This document shows, piece by piece, positions 1-11,600 of a stretch of 32,452 bases of DNA (its first letter is position 1; each line of letters starts with the position of its first letter). Below the pieces are notes generated by a model that was given only the letters and a program-made list of their open reading frames with translations, did no database searches and had not been told where the DNA came from. The stretch lies in contig JAAAJB010000409.1 in NCBI GenBank assembly GCA_016098155.1, positions 1 to 32,452 on the forward strand, read 5' to 3'. The translations under genes were made by a program, and so were the position numbers. This DNA comes from Actinomortierella ambigua (lineage: Eukaryota > Mortierellomycota > Mortierellomycetes > Mortierellales > Mortierellaceae).

Positions 1-743
1 TTGATGACAACTTGGTATTGCAGTTCTACCATGCCCTCACACTCTGGCCTACATCCCGGCTTGCACAATTTCACATTTGTACAGTTTGCACAGTTGTATA
101 CACAGTTTGAACAGTCTGCATAGTCCAATAAATGCCTCTGCAATTACAAATATACGACCCTCCCCTATGACTGTGCTTCGTACATGTACAGGCGTTCATT
201 TTGTTACCGAGTATGTCTATGGTGTGCCTGTCTGCCGACCCGTACTCGAATCCATTCAGTTTGGAACTGCCTCCTCTCACAGTACCTCCTCTAATGCCAA
301 CCGTTGCGCCCAGTAAACTTTCATGAAGCAACAAAGGTGGTATTGTCATGACTGGACGGTTGAACGTATAATTGGTGCGCAGACCAGAAAGCAGGGTCCT
401 CTATTTCCCAACAACATCGATCAAAAAACGGGTGAAACGGACGGGGACAAGCTCAGGTCTGGGTATGTGGTTTGTGTGTGAGTTAGAGTGAGAGGGTGCT
501 GTGCAGTTTGTTCGTTCCTGTTACAAGAGTCTGTCACCCCCCTCCCCCCGCCACCCCACGCTGCTCCAATAGTCCATTAATTCATTGGAGAAGTGTGCAT
601 CCCATTTGGCATTAATTCTCCGTCGAATGTGCCTTCTTTCTTGCGCCGAAGCAAAGTCGTCCCTCGTCCAGCCTCATCCCGCTCATACATCCGACCAAGC
701 ACCACATTGCAAAGTCTCCAGTCTCCAGTCTCCAGTCTCTCTT

Positions 744-779
<36 letters not shown>

Positions 780-977
780 ACTCGCACATACAACATACAC
801 ATACACACACTTTCTATCCCTCCTTCTTGCTCTCCTCCCTCACCCCCCCTCGCTTGTCATCATTGCTTTCTTCCTCTCCTTCTCTCTCAGACACACAAAT
901 ACTCTCCTCTCATTCTCCCTCGCAAGGGACATTTTCGCTCCCTCTCTCTTCTCTCTCAATCATTATAGCATCTTTCT
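1..977. other. Upstream/5' leader region of the PAS-GATA gene
   Basis: No gene is supported here. Short open frames on both strands lack any recognisable domain or splice context. From about 700 onward the plus strand becomes strongly pyrimidine-rich (CT and CA tracts), which is the same kind of leader seen before the other plus-strand genes in this window, so it is probably promoter and 5' UTR of the gene starting at 978. Confidence 0.5.
713..774. repeat. 7-bp tandem repeat followed by CA microsatellite
   Basis: Four near-perfect copies of AGTCTCC run from 713 to 740 and are followed, after a few bases, by an uninterrupted (CA)n run at about 749-774. The tracts lie in the putative 5' leader of the PAS-GATA gene and are simple-sequence DNA. 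Confidence 0.9.
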
Positions 978-3900
978 ATGCAACCATCCGGAGGACAGCA
1001 ACATGCAATGCCAAACCCGGATAGCGGCCACCCAGTGATCGGCACCATCCTGCCCAGTGAAGGCCCGGTGCATCCCCAGCCAGGTGTTGTTCACTGTTTC
1101 TGGGCATTGATGACCTATGGCGACCTGCGTTTCATTTACCTCTCGGACTCGGTGCAAAAGGCCGTCAACTCCAAATACGCCGGTTTGCTTGGCCAGTCCT
1201 TCTTCGACTTTATCCACCCAGACGAGGCAAAGCTTGCTCGCAAGGACCTCAACGCCTTCATGGACGTCCACAACCTATACGGCAGTGTCACCAGGTAACG
1301 GTGGCAACCTTGTGCAAGAAGGGGGGGGGGTGGGTGTGATCCACCACTATGAAGTGGGTGTTCAACCTTCCACTCCTTTGGGACTTTGCCCCTCCTTCCC
1401 GCCTCTCTTTCTCCCTCTTTCTCTCTCTCCTCCTCCTCGTACTGTACTGCCCAAGGGGGTACCGAGTTGGTCAAATTGCCCCACGTTTTACTCCTCACCG
1501 TTCTTTCAGTTAAAAGCGTGACTGATAACGGCAGGAGGTTTCCTCAGAGACACACTAACCCTCGCTTCGAACGTACAAAACGCTCACCGGCCGCACTGAT
1601 TTCATCACTAACAAACAAAATATATGCAACTGCTTTTTATATTCCCTCTCCACCTATTCCTCTTCTTCTAGATGTCGCTTCAGAAATGTTTGTCCAGATT
1701 GGCAGCGCTTTCAGCAACAGTTACGACAACAACAAGAACAACAACAACCGACTTCGCAACAGGAGGATAAAGATAACAGTAATGGCATTCCCAACAATGC
1801 CATGGGCAATAGCACTGGCACCGATAGTAGTAGTCTCCAAACGGACCCTTCAAAAGGTTCCAGCACAACCAATCCAGAGGATCAACTTGGCGGCTTCAAA
1901 TGCAACGACCATGAGGCTATGAAACAATACCAGAATGCCTTTCCCAACGGCGAGATGGACGACTACATGATCCTAGATGTCGTGATGAACGTTGTGGGCG
2001 ACCAGGTCGTACTTGGCTTCTTCCACATCGATGGACAAGGCCCCTACAGAGGGTTTTGGTCGGGCAACAAGTGCGGCGAGTCTAAAGAGTCCCTTAGCGT
2101 AAGTGGCTCGTGTTTGCATTTTTTTTCTTGATGTCCTTTTTTTTTCGTCCTTCTCCAAATGCTCTCCATGCCCCTTCTCTTTCAGCGCTCTCGCTTTCTT
2201 TCTCTACGTGTCTTTAACACGCTGCTCTCGTTTATTTTCAAATAGACATTGGCTTCCGAAATCCTTGTACACCTGAGAGCGACAACTGCAAGCATGCCTA
2301 TGCCTCTACCTTCACTTCAGCCTCAACAGGAAAAATCAACGACACCCAAGGATACCAAACGCATCTTCCAACTTTACGACACCGAAAAAAGGAACCTACT
2401 GCTGACATGGCCCGAGCCCTCTGCCGACGACAATCCTGCAGACGCGACCAAGATGGTCTACAACCCCGAGTTCTATACCCATATTGTTCAGTCGCACCAT
2501 ATTCCAGCGGATGCACTCGCCAATACGACATGTCTTAAGCGATTTTGTTCAAAACATGCTATTTCGGGTCAGGGCTACCCTCAGGACATTCAGCCCATCC
2601 TTCAGGTCGAGTCTGTCTTCATCCCATACGGTCAGGTCATCTTTGTTTGTTTTCAGACCTCGCCCTCACCTTCCCTTTCCTTGCCAGCATCACCCTCTGT
2701 TGGCCTGGGTACATTACAAGCTCTTAGCGAGTCGGCGTACATGAGTGGATCGACCATGACAGCAGGGCGATCCATGTCATCGACGTCGGCCACTGTACAT
2801 AGTTCTTCTGCTGGGTCGAACCCACCTCTTGTCATTCCATCCCTGCCATCACTCTCACCCTTCCTCAAGCATGCAGTACCCAGCCCGACGCACGCGGGCA
2901 ATGGCGGCGGCGGCGGTCCTATCCCTTCTAGCCCACTAAGTGGCGGATCGAACAATCACTTCCGTCCATATCCAAAGCCACCTTCTCACCGATCAGGAAG
3001 CTGTAGTTCGAATTCGAGTTCCCCATTGCTGGATCAACCGGGCAAGCTTGGAGTGAACGAGCCAGACCGCCTCAGTGGTCTGTCCACCTGGCATGCCTCG
3101 ACGCCACACCCAGCTATGGCAGCCATGGTGGGACATGCCTTGTCTCCTTCCTCGTCGAAATACCATCGCAGCCACGATAGTCCGACATCGACAACCGCTG
3201 AGCGACGACTGCCTTTCCCGTCGGATCATGTTTATCAGCGTGAGCGGACGTTATCGAGTTCTGCTCTCGAGCAGTCTTCATCGACCTCTGTCACAGCAGA
3301 GCCAGATGCTTCTCGTCCGCGCGCCAGGACTACCTCGTCGCCTGCCTTTTCCAATGGATCGAGCATTCCTCCAGGGGGTGGGTCAGGGCAGTCGGGCAAG
3401 TCAGGATCGCGCCACCCAGCACATAATGCAGCCATCAGGATCAAGACTGCGCCTTTGCCCCCCTCATCATCGTCCGCTGGCCGGGCACGGCGCGAATCGA
3501 GCGCTGACTCTGCAGAGGACTCTCAACATTCGGCCGCATCCAAGGGTGGTGACGCAGATTCTGTGGTTTCGACATATTCGTGTTCTAATGGTGGACTGGT
3601 CATCCGAATAAGCCAGGAAGAAAAAACATGCGAGAGCTGCCACACTACCAATTCGCCCGAGTGGCGCCGAGGTCCCTCCGGCAAAAAGAATTTATGTAAT
3701 GCTTGTGGACTTCGTTATTCGCGTAGTGTGGCTCGGCAGAACAGACAAGCGCAAAAGCTCGCAGAGGCCAAGGCAGGAGGCGGAGGAGGAGGAGGCGGCG
3801 GCGGCGGCAGCGGGGCTTCAGGCGCCAAATCCAAGGGATCCAAGAAGCAAAAAGTGGCTTCCAAGACGACCACGGAGGCCAGCCCGACCAAGTCGTCGTC

Positions 3901-4174
3901 GTCGTCGTCTGTCGAGATGGGCTCTCCACCACAGCATAGCCGACTTGTTAACGACCAACAACACGCAGGATCATTATCAACAACCCCACCACCCCTTTCC
4001 GCATCCTTGGCACTTTCTCCACATTCGCATGCACAACCACGCGCAGTGGATCCACGGCAAGGATACACCGCAGCCACTGCTGCCACACTAGGAGATACCT
4101 TACCCTATCCTCATCACTCGCCTCAAGGCAACCTGTCGTCAAAAGCTCATAGCCACATGTCGACATTTGTATAG
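978..4174 (+). CDS. PAS-domain GATA-type zinc-finger transcription factor, white collar-2-like
   Basis: Exons 978-1294, 1672-2098 and 2246-4174 join in frame to a 785-residue protein with GT-AG introns of 377 and 147 nt. Residues about 45-215 form a PAS region (GQSFFDFIHPDE, then GSVTRCRFRN), interrupted by a Gln/Asn-rich insert around 115-170. A long Ser/Pro/Gly-rich linker leads to one zinc finger with Cys605, Cys608, Cys627 and Cys630, that is C-x2-C-x18-C-x2-C. The 18-residue loop is typical of white collar-type GATA fingers. Neither a LOV cysteine motif nor extra PAS domains are seen, so WC-2 (the partner of the WC-1 photoreceptor) fits better than WC-1. A nuclear regulator is expected. 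A poly-Gly and basic stretch follows the finger. The start is the first ATG after the pyrimidine-rich leader. The family is well supported; a light-response role is inference. Confidence 0.85.
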
Positions 4175-5239
4175 TTTATCTTTCAATTGACACACCATTT
4201 TTTTTTCGTCTTATCTGGTCGTATTCGATGCATGCATTTTTAAGCTTGACAGCAGTACATTGCGTGCGAGAAATAGACATGGCAGCGTTTGTATACGCAC
4301 ATTGTCACTGTTGTGTCTCTTCTACTTGCTGAGAGGCCTCAGAACGCACAGTGGATTTCCTCCCTATCACAGCGTATACAAGTGGATGCCTATGCGAGCG
4401 GTCTCTCAGAGACCCTGGGCTACCCTCAGCGACCTAGGAAGTGGCGATTAGCCAGCCGATCATTGTCGCTATTCTGTGAGGAAACTCGGCTCAGACGCTC
4501 CATAACGTCGATCCCACCCCGGCCTTGCAAGTAGGCCAGCAACCTCTCCTATACGTCTGTGAAGGTCAGCGGCATATTGCCATTAACATCCTTCGATTGT
4601 GTCCAGTTTATGGAGTCACCAAAGCTCCCCGGGTATCCTCCGTCGCCAGAGCGGTTGGCATATGCATAGGAGCGAAACCACGTGCCACCAAAATCACTGA
4701 TGATGTAATACGTCTACCATTGCGCTGTGACCATTGGTTTTTTTGGTCTTCTCATGCACCGTTGCATCAAAAAAGTCGAGCATAGCTGTTTGCAAGGACC
4801 AAGGACTTCATTTCTTAAGGTTGGGCATTCCGGCATCACCAAGGAGTTTGCAATCAAATTAGCCACTTCAGGGGGAGGAAACAACACAACTCTGGCCATT
4901 CGGACACCCAACACTCATGCTAGCTGCAGCATCCAGCTTTGTCGTTCAGCAAACTCCTCTCCTTCCCCTCCTTTCCTATCACCATAATACAGAGGCTCTC
5001 CAACAGTCCCAAGCAGAAAGGAGGATTTATATATCTGGTTTCTTTGCAGCAACTCGCTCGAGTCCACTGGTCGCTGTCTGTACAGGAGGGAAGACTTCTT
5101 CAGTTACCAAAAGATAATCTTGCTCGCCCAAACGCCCAAACCTTTCCTCCATCCTCCTCCCCCCCCCCCCCCCGCCTCAAAAGCTCCCCCAGTCAACGCC
5201 ACGGCAACACCACCAACAGGAGAGGTGGGGGGAGTCAAC
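4175..5239. other. Intergenic region
   Basis: No coding region is supported. It holds the 3' end of the PAS-GATA gene, a near-perfect inverted repeat at 4400-4414 (7-bp arms, 1-nt loop), a CACGTG at 4679-4684 and a C-rich run (5159-5174) just before the next start codon. Short open frames here have no domain or codon pattern that I recognise. Confidence 0.5.
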
Positions 5240-6109
5240 ATGTCAGACGCAGAACAGTTGGACACGCGGCTCTCAAAGCTACTGGTGGAGCACCAGCACT
5301 ACCGCAAGCTGCTCTGCAACTACATCGGGCGAGCGATTTCGCACTGCACCTGGTACATTGACGAGGACTCGCCGAGCTTCTTTCGGCAGATGGATCGGGC
5401 GGAGAAGATGATTGGCCTGCTTTGGTACATCCAGAGCCATGCCGACCAGTCGCGGTACAAGCTTGAGCGGTCGGCCCAGTTGTTGTTGTCGATGGCGGAG
5501 AGTTTTTTGGCGTCACCGGCAGCAGCAGCAGCAGCAGCAGCTGCTGCTGCAACCGCTGCTGCAACAGGAGAGGCAAATCAAAGGAACGGACGGGCGAATG
5601 GGACGCATCCATATCATCATCCACATCACCCTCCTTTTTCTCACTTTCCAGGACAACATCATCACCAGGCTGCCTACGACATTTACAGCAGGGTGGCCGG
5701 CTTGGCGGACGAGATGCGCGGGGCATTGCGGTTTTGGCAGGACCAGTCGGATGTTGCACGGTTGATGGAGCCCAAGGTCACCGAGCTGGAGCGGTTTGCA
5801 CGCGAGCGGAGCATGGATCTCAGTCGGAAAGAGGCGACCATTGAGGAAAAGGCGGGCGCGCTCCGGATCGCCAATGACCAGTCCCGCAAGGTGACAGAGG
5901 TCCTGGAGGTCTTTTTGGACCAGTGGCTCATACGGCTCCAGTCATCATCATCCAACGCGGGCTCAACCTTGGCTCCAGCAGCGGGAGCACCGGATCATCA
6001 TCATCATCACCAACATCAACATCATCACCAACACCACCATCACCATCGCTCACGAGACGGCGGAGGAGGAGGAGGTGGTGGCTCAGGAGGGAATGTACCG
6101 CCGCCTTAA
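5240..6109 (+). CDS. Uncharacterised helical protein with Ala, His and Gly runs
   Basis: A single open frame gives 289 residues from the ATG at 5240. The frame stays open upstream to 5120 but without an ATG. I do not recognise a family. Residues about 5-92 look like amphipathic helices (YRKLLCNYIGRAISHCTWYI, then FFRQMDRAEKMIGLLWYIQ). A poly-Ala tract follows at about 93-110, then a His/Pro-rich spacer, a second helical block (about 155-240, with many Glu/Arg heptad-like positions and LEVFLDQWLIRL at its end), and a C-terminus made of His-rich and Gly-rich runs. No signal peptide or membrane span is evident. The two conserved-looking helical blocks argue that the frame is truly coding. The low-complexity runs may have expanded by repeat slippage. 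Function is unknown. Confidence 0.6.
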   Translation: MSDAEQLDTRLSKLLVEHQHYRKLLCNYIGRAISHCTWYIDEDSPSFFRQMDRAEKMIGLLWYIQSHADQSRYKLERSAQLLLSMAESFLASPAAAAAAAAAAATAAATGEANQRNGRANGTHPYHHPHHPPFSHFPGQHHHQAAYDIYSRVAGLADEMRGALRFWQDQSDVARLMEPKVTELERFARERSMDLSRKEATIEEKAGALRIANDQSRKVTEVLEVFLDQWLIRLQSSSSNAGSTLAPAAGAPDHHHHHQHQHHHQHHHHHRSRDGGGGGGGGSGGNVPPP

Positions 6110-6363
6110 TGATTCTCCATATTTTTTTTTCTTTTTCTCCGCTGGTTACAATCGTTTGCCTCTTATTCTCTCTTTGCGCTCAAAATACAACGTGTACTAT
6201 TTTTTTCCCCCTTTGTATCCGCCATTGTTGGTTATGATCTATTTTGCTGGTTGCCCGAGTTGGGTGGAATGATTGGATTGTCAAGAAAAAAAAATCGCAC
6301 TATTGTACCCTTATAAGTGTATGTGCGCGTGTGTGTTTTTTTTTAAATCATGGGATGGGGTTT

Positions 6364-7867
6364 CTACGGATCCTTGATAATAGGGCTCTCAGGATGACTC
6401 GCATATTCGGTCCAGCTACCATCGTAGACGGCCAGGTTCTTGAGCCCAAGCTGCTCGAGCGAAAAGTAGAGCACACAGGCCGTGAGGCCACTGCCACAGG
6501 ACAGGACAACATTGCTCTCACGCGACTCGTGCTTCTTTAAGGCGTCAATGTCGACACCGGCGCGCTTGTAGGCGGCGGCAAGCTGTTCTGGGGTATGCAG
6601 CATTCCAGTCTCCATGTCAAAGAGCTCGACAAAGGGCACGTTCTTGGAGCGGGGCATGTGGCCCGACGACAGACCGACGCGGGGCTCTGGAGCACGACCT
6701 GTGAAGCGTGGCGAGGGGCGGGCGTCGATGACGGTGACGGGCGATTGTTGGTTATTGACGATGGTGAGCATTTGTTGATAGTCGCGGATCATGTCCTTGT
6801 TCAGTGGATGGACCTTGTACTCCTTGGGCTAAATAAAAAAAAAAACAAAAATAAAAATAAAAACGAGGGTAACATCCGAGGAGTTACCCCATCCAGTGAG
6901 TGGGGCATGGATTTTCAAGATCAAAGTTATTTTCAGTTTTTTTGTGTCCCCTTCCCCCTGCGCATTATTGTCTGAACGGGAAGAATTCCCTTTAGTGCGT
7001 GCAGCCCATCGCGTGTGAAAAAAAAAAGATACGTGGTTGACTCACTTCAATTTCGCGCTCACCCTTTTCAATGGGGAGACCGGCGGCCGTCCATGCTTTG
7101 AATCCGCCGTTTAGAACTGACACATTCTTGTGGCCAAAGGCTTTGAACATCCAGTAGACGCGAGGTGCAGCAAAAAAGCCCACCGTGTCGTAGACGACGA
7201 CGTGGTCATTGTTGGAGATGCCGAGCTCGCCAACTTGGGAGGCAAACTGCTCCGCACTGGGCATCATGTGCGGCAAAGGATTGGTCGGGTCCTTGATGGT
7301 GTCCACGTCAAAGAATCGGGCTTTGTATGTGTTTTTTTTTTTGGTAGGAAAGTAGGGAGTCCATAAATAAAGGTCAGGGTCCACGTTCAACACTGCTCGG
7401 CTTGGACTGAATGGCGACCAACAGCTTTCCTGTCATTCATGAGATGCTTCCATGTACCTCCAGGCAAATGTCCATTCTCACGGAACTCCTTGCGGGCGTC
7501 GCGGCCAGAATTGGGCATGTGTGAACTACCGTCGAGAACGACGGTCTTGTCGAGATTATCCTTGAGATATTGGCAGGAAATGAGTGGCGGCACAGAGGCT
7601 GTCATTATGAGCGGTGTATGTGAAGTAGAAAAAAAAAAAAAAAGGGTAGTGAGTATAGAAATTGTAGAGGTGAAGCGGAGAGAGAAGCCGTTTTTTTTTT
7701 TTGTTCGGTTCGCCCGTTATCAGCCGTTGGAGGCGATCGTTCCTTATTTTCAGGGACCATTAGTTGTGTGTGGTGGTACCTTGTGTGCTGTACCCCATGC
7801 GGGAGAAGAGAGGAGCAACCGCCTTGTGGCGGACGGTGCGGTGCAGCTGTATGAGACGCGTGGCCAT
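6364..7867 (-). CDS. TUM1: 3-mercaptopyruvate sulfurtransferase (two rhodanese domains), mitochondrial form
   Basis: Exons 7867-7780, 7598-7458, 7320-7046 and 6828-6364 (minus strand) join in frame to 322 residues. Exon 1 encodes a typical mitochondrial presequence: no acidic residues, several Arg, and PLFSRMGYSTQ at its end. An inactive rhodanese domain follows (about 33-165, with LDGSSHMPNSGRDA and GHLPGARFFD) and then a catalytic one (about 185-310). The catalytic Cys279 lies in CGSGLTA, the loop of mercaptopyruvate sulfurtransferases; thiosulfate rhodaneses instead have CRKGVT. The enzyme moves sulfur from 3-mercaptopyruvate to acceptors, and in yeast Tum1 it feeds tRNA thiolation. A second ATG in the same frame lies inside intron 1 at 7605 and would give a 295-residue form without presequence. 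The gene is divergent from the CP2 gene. Confidence 0.9.
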
Positions 7868-8608
7868 TGCTTCGAGTGAGATGAGGAGGGACTGAATGAA
7901 AAAGAGAGTTTGTGAACAAGATGAATGAAGAGGCGTGTGCAAAGGGACAGGGCCCTTGGGCGCTGGCTGAGGGCCAGGCAAGAGACCAAGGACAGAAGGC
8001 AAACAACACTCCACTTGCTGGTTGGTTGGTCAACAATGCGAAAGGAGAGAAAGGGTCTCCCTTCTCCCCCTTTTCCTCACGACAGCCACCTACGACCGCC
8101 ACATTGTATCTTTGTTCTTTTGTTCTCTTCCCCCCTCCCTGCCCTGTCCTTCTTATTTTTCTCATTGTACTCCATCTTCCCATTGACGCGTCTTCTGTTC
8201 TCTATCCGTCTTGGCTCAAGACAGACGCGCTTGCTTTGTTCATTGCTCATTGGACCCCCCCGAGCCAGAAACCGGTTTTTGCAATTACGAAATTCATATT
8301 GCGGCATCCCCATCCACCCACGCACACTCACCCGCGCACTCACCTCACGCACCACGAACACTCCCTCTTCTACTTTTCTTTCCCCCCCTTACTCTCTCTC
8401 TCTCTTTTTCTTTTCTTTACTTCTGTCTCTTTCTTGTCTCTCTTCTCTCGTACTTTTCTCTCCGTATACCACTTCCATTCTCTTTCTCTCTCTCTCTTTT
8501 TTTTTTTTTCTCTTTCTCTCTAGCCTTTTCTCGCTTTTTGTTTGTCTTCTCTCTTCATTGCTGTCTTTGCTGTACCGTTTTTTCTGTCTCTTGCCATTTC
8601 ATAGTCTC
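7868..8608. promoter_or_regulatory. Divergent promoter region between the sulfurtransferase and CP2 genes
   Basis: This 741-bp stretch separates two divergently transcribed genes. It contains an inverted CCAAT box (ATTGG at 8249-8253), a perfect Grainyhead-type palindrome (8269-8278), and from about 8380 to 8608 a strongly pyrimidine-rich leader leading to the CP2 start codon. An open frame that runs through the region in the CP2 reading frame reflects CT-rich composition and lacks coding character. Confidence 0.6.
8269..8278. promoter_or_regulatory. Grainyhead/CP2 consensus site AAACCGGTTT
   Basis: The sequence is a perfect 10-bp palindrome containing AACCGGTT (8270-8277), the established optimal binding site of Grainyhead-family proteins. 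It lies about 330 bp upstream of the start codon of the CP2/Grainyhead-like gene at 8609, which suggests autoregulation. This is a sequence match only, with no binding evidence. Confidence 0.5.
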
Positions 8609-11600
8609 ATGGCCACTTCCGACGACATTGCGGCCATGCCTGGGGACTTGACAAACTCTCGCCGTGGTCCTCCCCCTGGTCGGTCTGGTGGCCGAGCTGC
8701 ATCAAATGTCATGAATCAAGATCCCTCCATGGCTGATCTGTTTCCTTCACATCCCAGCCACGCACGACCGCCGTCGGCTGGTGGTAGCTATGGCGACGGT
8801 GGCGACATGTTTGGCTCCTCACACCAGTCTTCGCAGTATCTTCGAGGGGTCGACCGCAACGGAGCAGGAGGAGGTCCTGTTCAGCAGAACGCGCCATTGC
8901 CGCCAGAGTATCTCATGCAATCACAGCAACAGCAAGCGTCGAAGGGGGACATGCACCCACATGGCAGCACTGGTGGAGGCGGCAGCAGCAGCAGCGGCGG
9001 CGGCGGTGGTGGTGGTGGGTACCACTATTCTTCACACCCGCCCTATGGCCAGGATCCAGGCATGCCGCCTCATCATCCTTCGCATCCGTATCCAGATCAT
9101 GCCAGGATGGGGGGTGGAGGTCAAGGCTCACAACCACCGGGGGCCAATGTGCCGTTCGGACAACCCCCACTCTCGAGCCGCTACGGCCCACCAGGATACC
9201 CATCGGGCTCGTCACCAGCAAAGGATTATCCTCCAAATGACATGGGATCATCGCGTGACCCCAACGATCGGTATAGCCGCGGCGGCGGTGGAGGAGGAGG
9301 TAGTGGTGGTAATGGTGGGTATGGCGCAGATCGTCATGCCAGTCAGGGGCAACAACCCCCTGGTGGTCGGGCTCACGGTACGCAAAACAAAGGATCGGCG
9401 CAAGGAGGCAGTCAGGGACAACACTCACATCAACCACCACCATCGCAATCACAGCAGCAGGATAAGTCGATGGCATCGTCGCCTGTTCCATCCGACGAAG
9501 GCTCAAAGTATGTTCTTCTTCTTGTTTCTTTTCTGTTCCTTTCCCTTCTCTCTCCTTCTCTCGGTCGCGTTGCGTCAGTCGAACGAGGAAAAGAGAGTTT
9601 GTGCATTACATGTTACATGTACTTTTTTTTTTTTTTTTTAAAAATGTCCATTGCCTTTAAGGCAAAGGTGGAGTATTTTGTAGAATGTGTGCGTGTTCTG
9701 ACCTTTTTTTGTTTTCCCTGTCGTTGCTGTCGCTATGTTCTCTGGCGAATCCAAATGCATGCTTTTTGTCCAACTTTGCAGCTTGCGGTATCGGATCACG
9801 CTCAAGGCACAGACAGCAGCTATGCAGCGGCAGGACGAGACTCCTGTAACTTATCTGAACAAAGGTATGGCGACCTCTTTTTGATCCCATTTTTGGTTTT
9901 TTGTTCTTTTGGTTGGACAGTAAGCTCAGTCAACACTCATACATGGAGTGAAAATGAATCGTGACAACATTTGGTAACCCCCCTCCGTGCCAAAAGCTTT
10001 TTATATTTTATTTTGGCTCGACTATGAGAACGAAAGATAACCCCCCCCCTTCCCTTTCCTTCCATTACTGACCACTCGAGGAAACCATGGTTTCCGTGCA
10101 ACCATATCCTTATTTTCTTGTTATGGTAGGACAACATTACACGATTGCGTTGCACGACACCGAGGGATACCGAGGCGACATTACTTCTGTAGTCAAAGTC
10201 ATGTTCCATGACCCAAGCCATCGGAAGCTAGCGGCACGTTACTGGAGTTTTTGGCTCAGCCAGCAGCAGTCGCCCAAGACAGCCAGAGCCCTAGATATCG
10301 GTAAGAGCAACCAATTAACACGAAACAAGGAGTGCACCAGTCAATTGGGGAAAAAGAAGAACTTTTTATATAGAATTTGGGTAAGCTCATGCATTACCTT
10401 TCAAACTATATTGCCACCCAAAAAAAAACCTCTCCTCCCACCCCCCCCCTTCCTCACTCCACATGCATACGTACACACCTCCACAACCACCACCACCCCC
10501 ATTCCATTATCATTACAAATGATTTCTTTGTAGATCGATCGACATCGACAGGGGTATTCGATATCCAGACCAAGACATTTGACCGGATATCGTTCAAGTG
10601 GAATGGTGCCGCAGGTGCAAAGGTGATGATCCGGTTCAACTGCCTGTCGACAGACTTTTCGCGCATCAAGGGCGTCAAGGGTATCCCATTACGGGTGCAC
10701 ATGGACACGTGCGAGGACGGCAGTGTCCCCGAGGAGCAGACGGAGCACTCGTTTGTCAAGATTAAGCTGTTTCGGGACAAGGGTGCCGAGCGGAAGAACA
10801 AGGACGATCACAAGCATCTGGAGAAGATGTGGGACAAGATGCGTGGCAAGAACGCCGATACCAACCCGCTCCTGTCGATGCTCGCCCCCGTCCGCAGTGT
10901 CTCGGTCTTTACAGAGTGCTCTGATGATCTGGAGGGCTCTGGCGACGAGGAGACACTTGGCCTGTCCGAGACTCTCGCTCTGGACACGGGAAGTGGCGGC
11001 GATGTCAGCAGTAACAATGGTGGTGGCGGAGGAGGAGGAGGAGGAGCAGGAGGAGGAGGCACCGATGTAGGACAGTCTGGAGGAACAGGAGGAGGGAGCG
11101 ATGGTGCAGCAGCAGCAGCAGATGGATCGATGCCTTCGCCGACCTTGTCTGTGTCGGGGTCAGGTATGAGCCCAATGTCTGTAGCGACGGTCAGCCGTAA
11201 CAAGCGTCGTCGCGGTACAGAGAGCGCAGGGTCGAGTGGGTCGCTGGGCTATGCAGATGGAGGTGCCAATGCAGGCAGCGCAGGAGCAGGCAGCGGTAGC
11301 GGAGGCGGAGCAGGAGTAGTAGCAGCGGCAGGAGGAGTAGGTTATGGGCAAGTAGGAGCACTGACCAACAAAGCTGGAGGAGGAGGAGGCGGCGGAGGCG
11401 GAGGAGGATATGCATCGGCAGAAATGTTTCTGGACCGGGATCCGACATATGTCCCGCAGCCACGGAAGAAGAAGGCGGTGCTCTGCCTGTATATCAAGAT
11501 CGAGGGCGAGTCTGTGTACCGGGCGGTGTACCTGGAACGGCTGACACTGGCGGATCTGACGCACAAGCTTGCGGAGAAGCTGGAGATCCAGAGCTCGACG

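Noticed and set aside
7605..8183. Long minus-strand open frames over the sulfurtransferase 5' region
   Set aside because: Only the short segment 7780-7867 makes sense, as a mitochondrial presequence with a proper donor. The remainder is promoter in other frames.
7925..8608. Upstream extension of the CP2 reading frame (start at 7925)
   Set aside because: The extension translates CT-rich promoter DNA into Ser/Leu/Phe runs. The protein-like sequence begins at the ATG at 8609.
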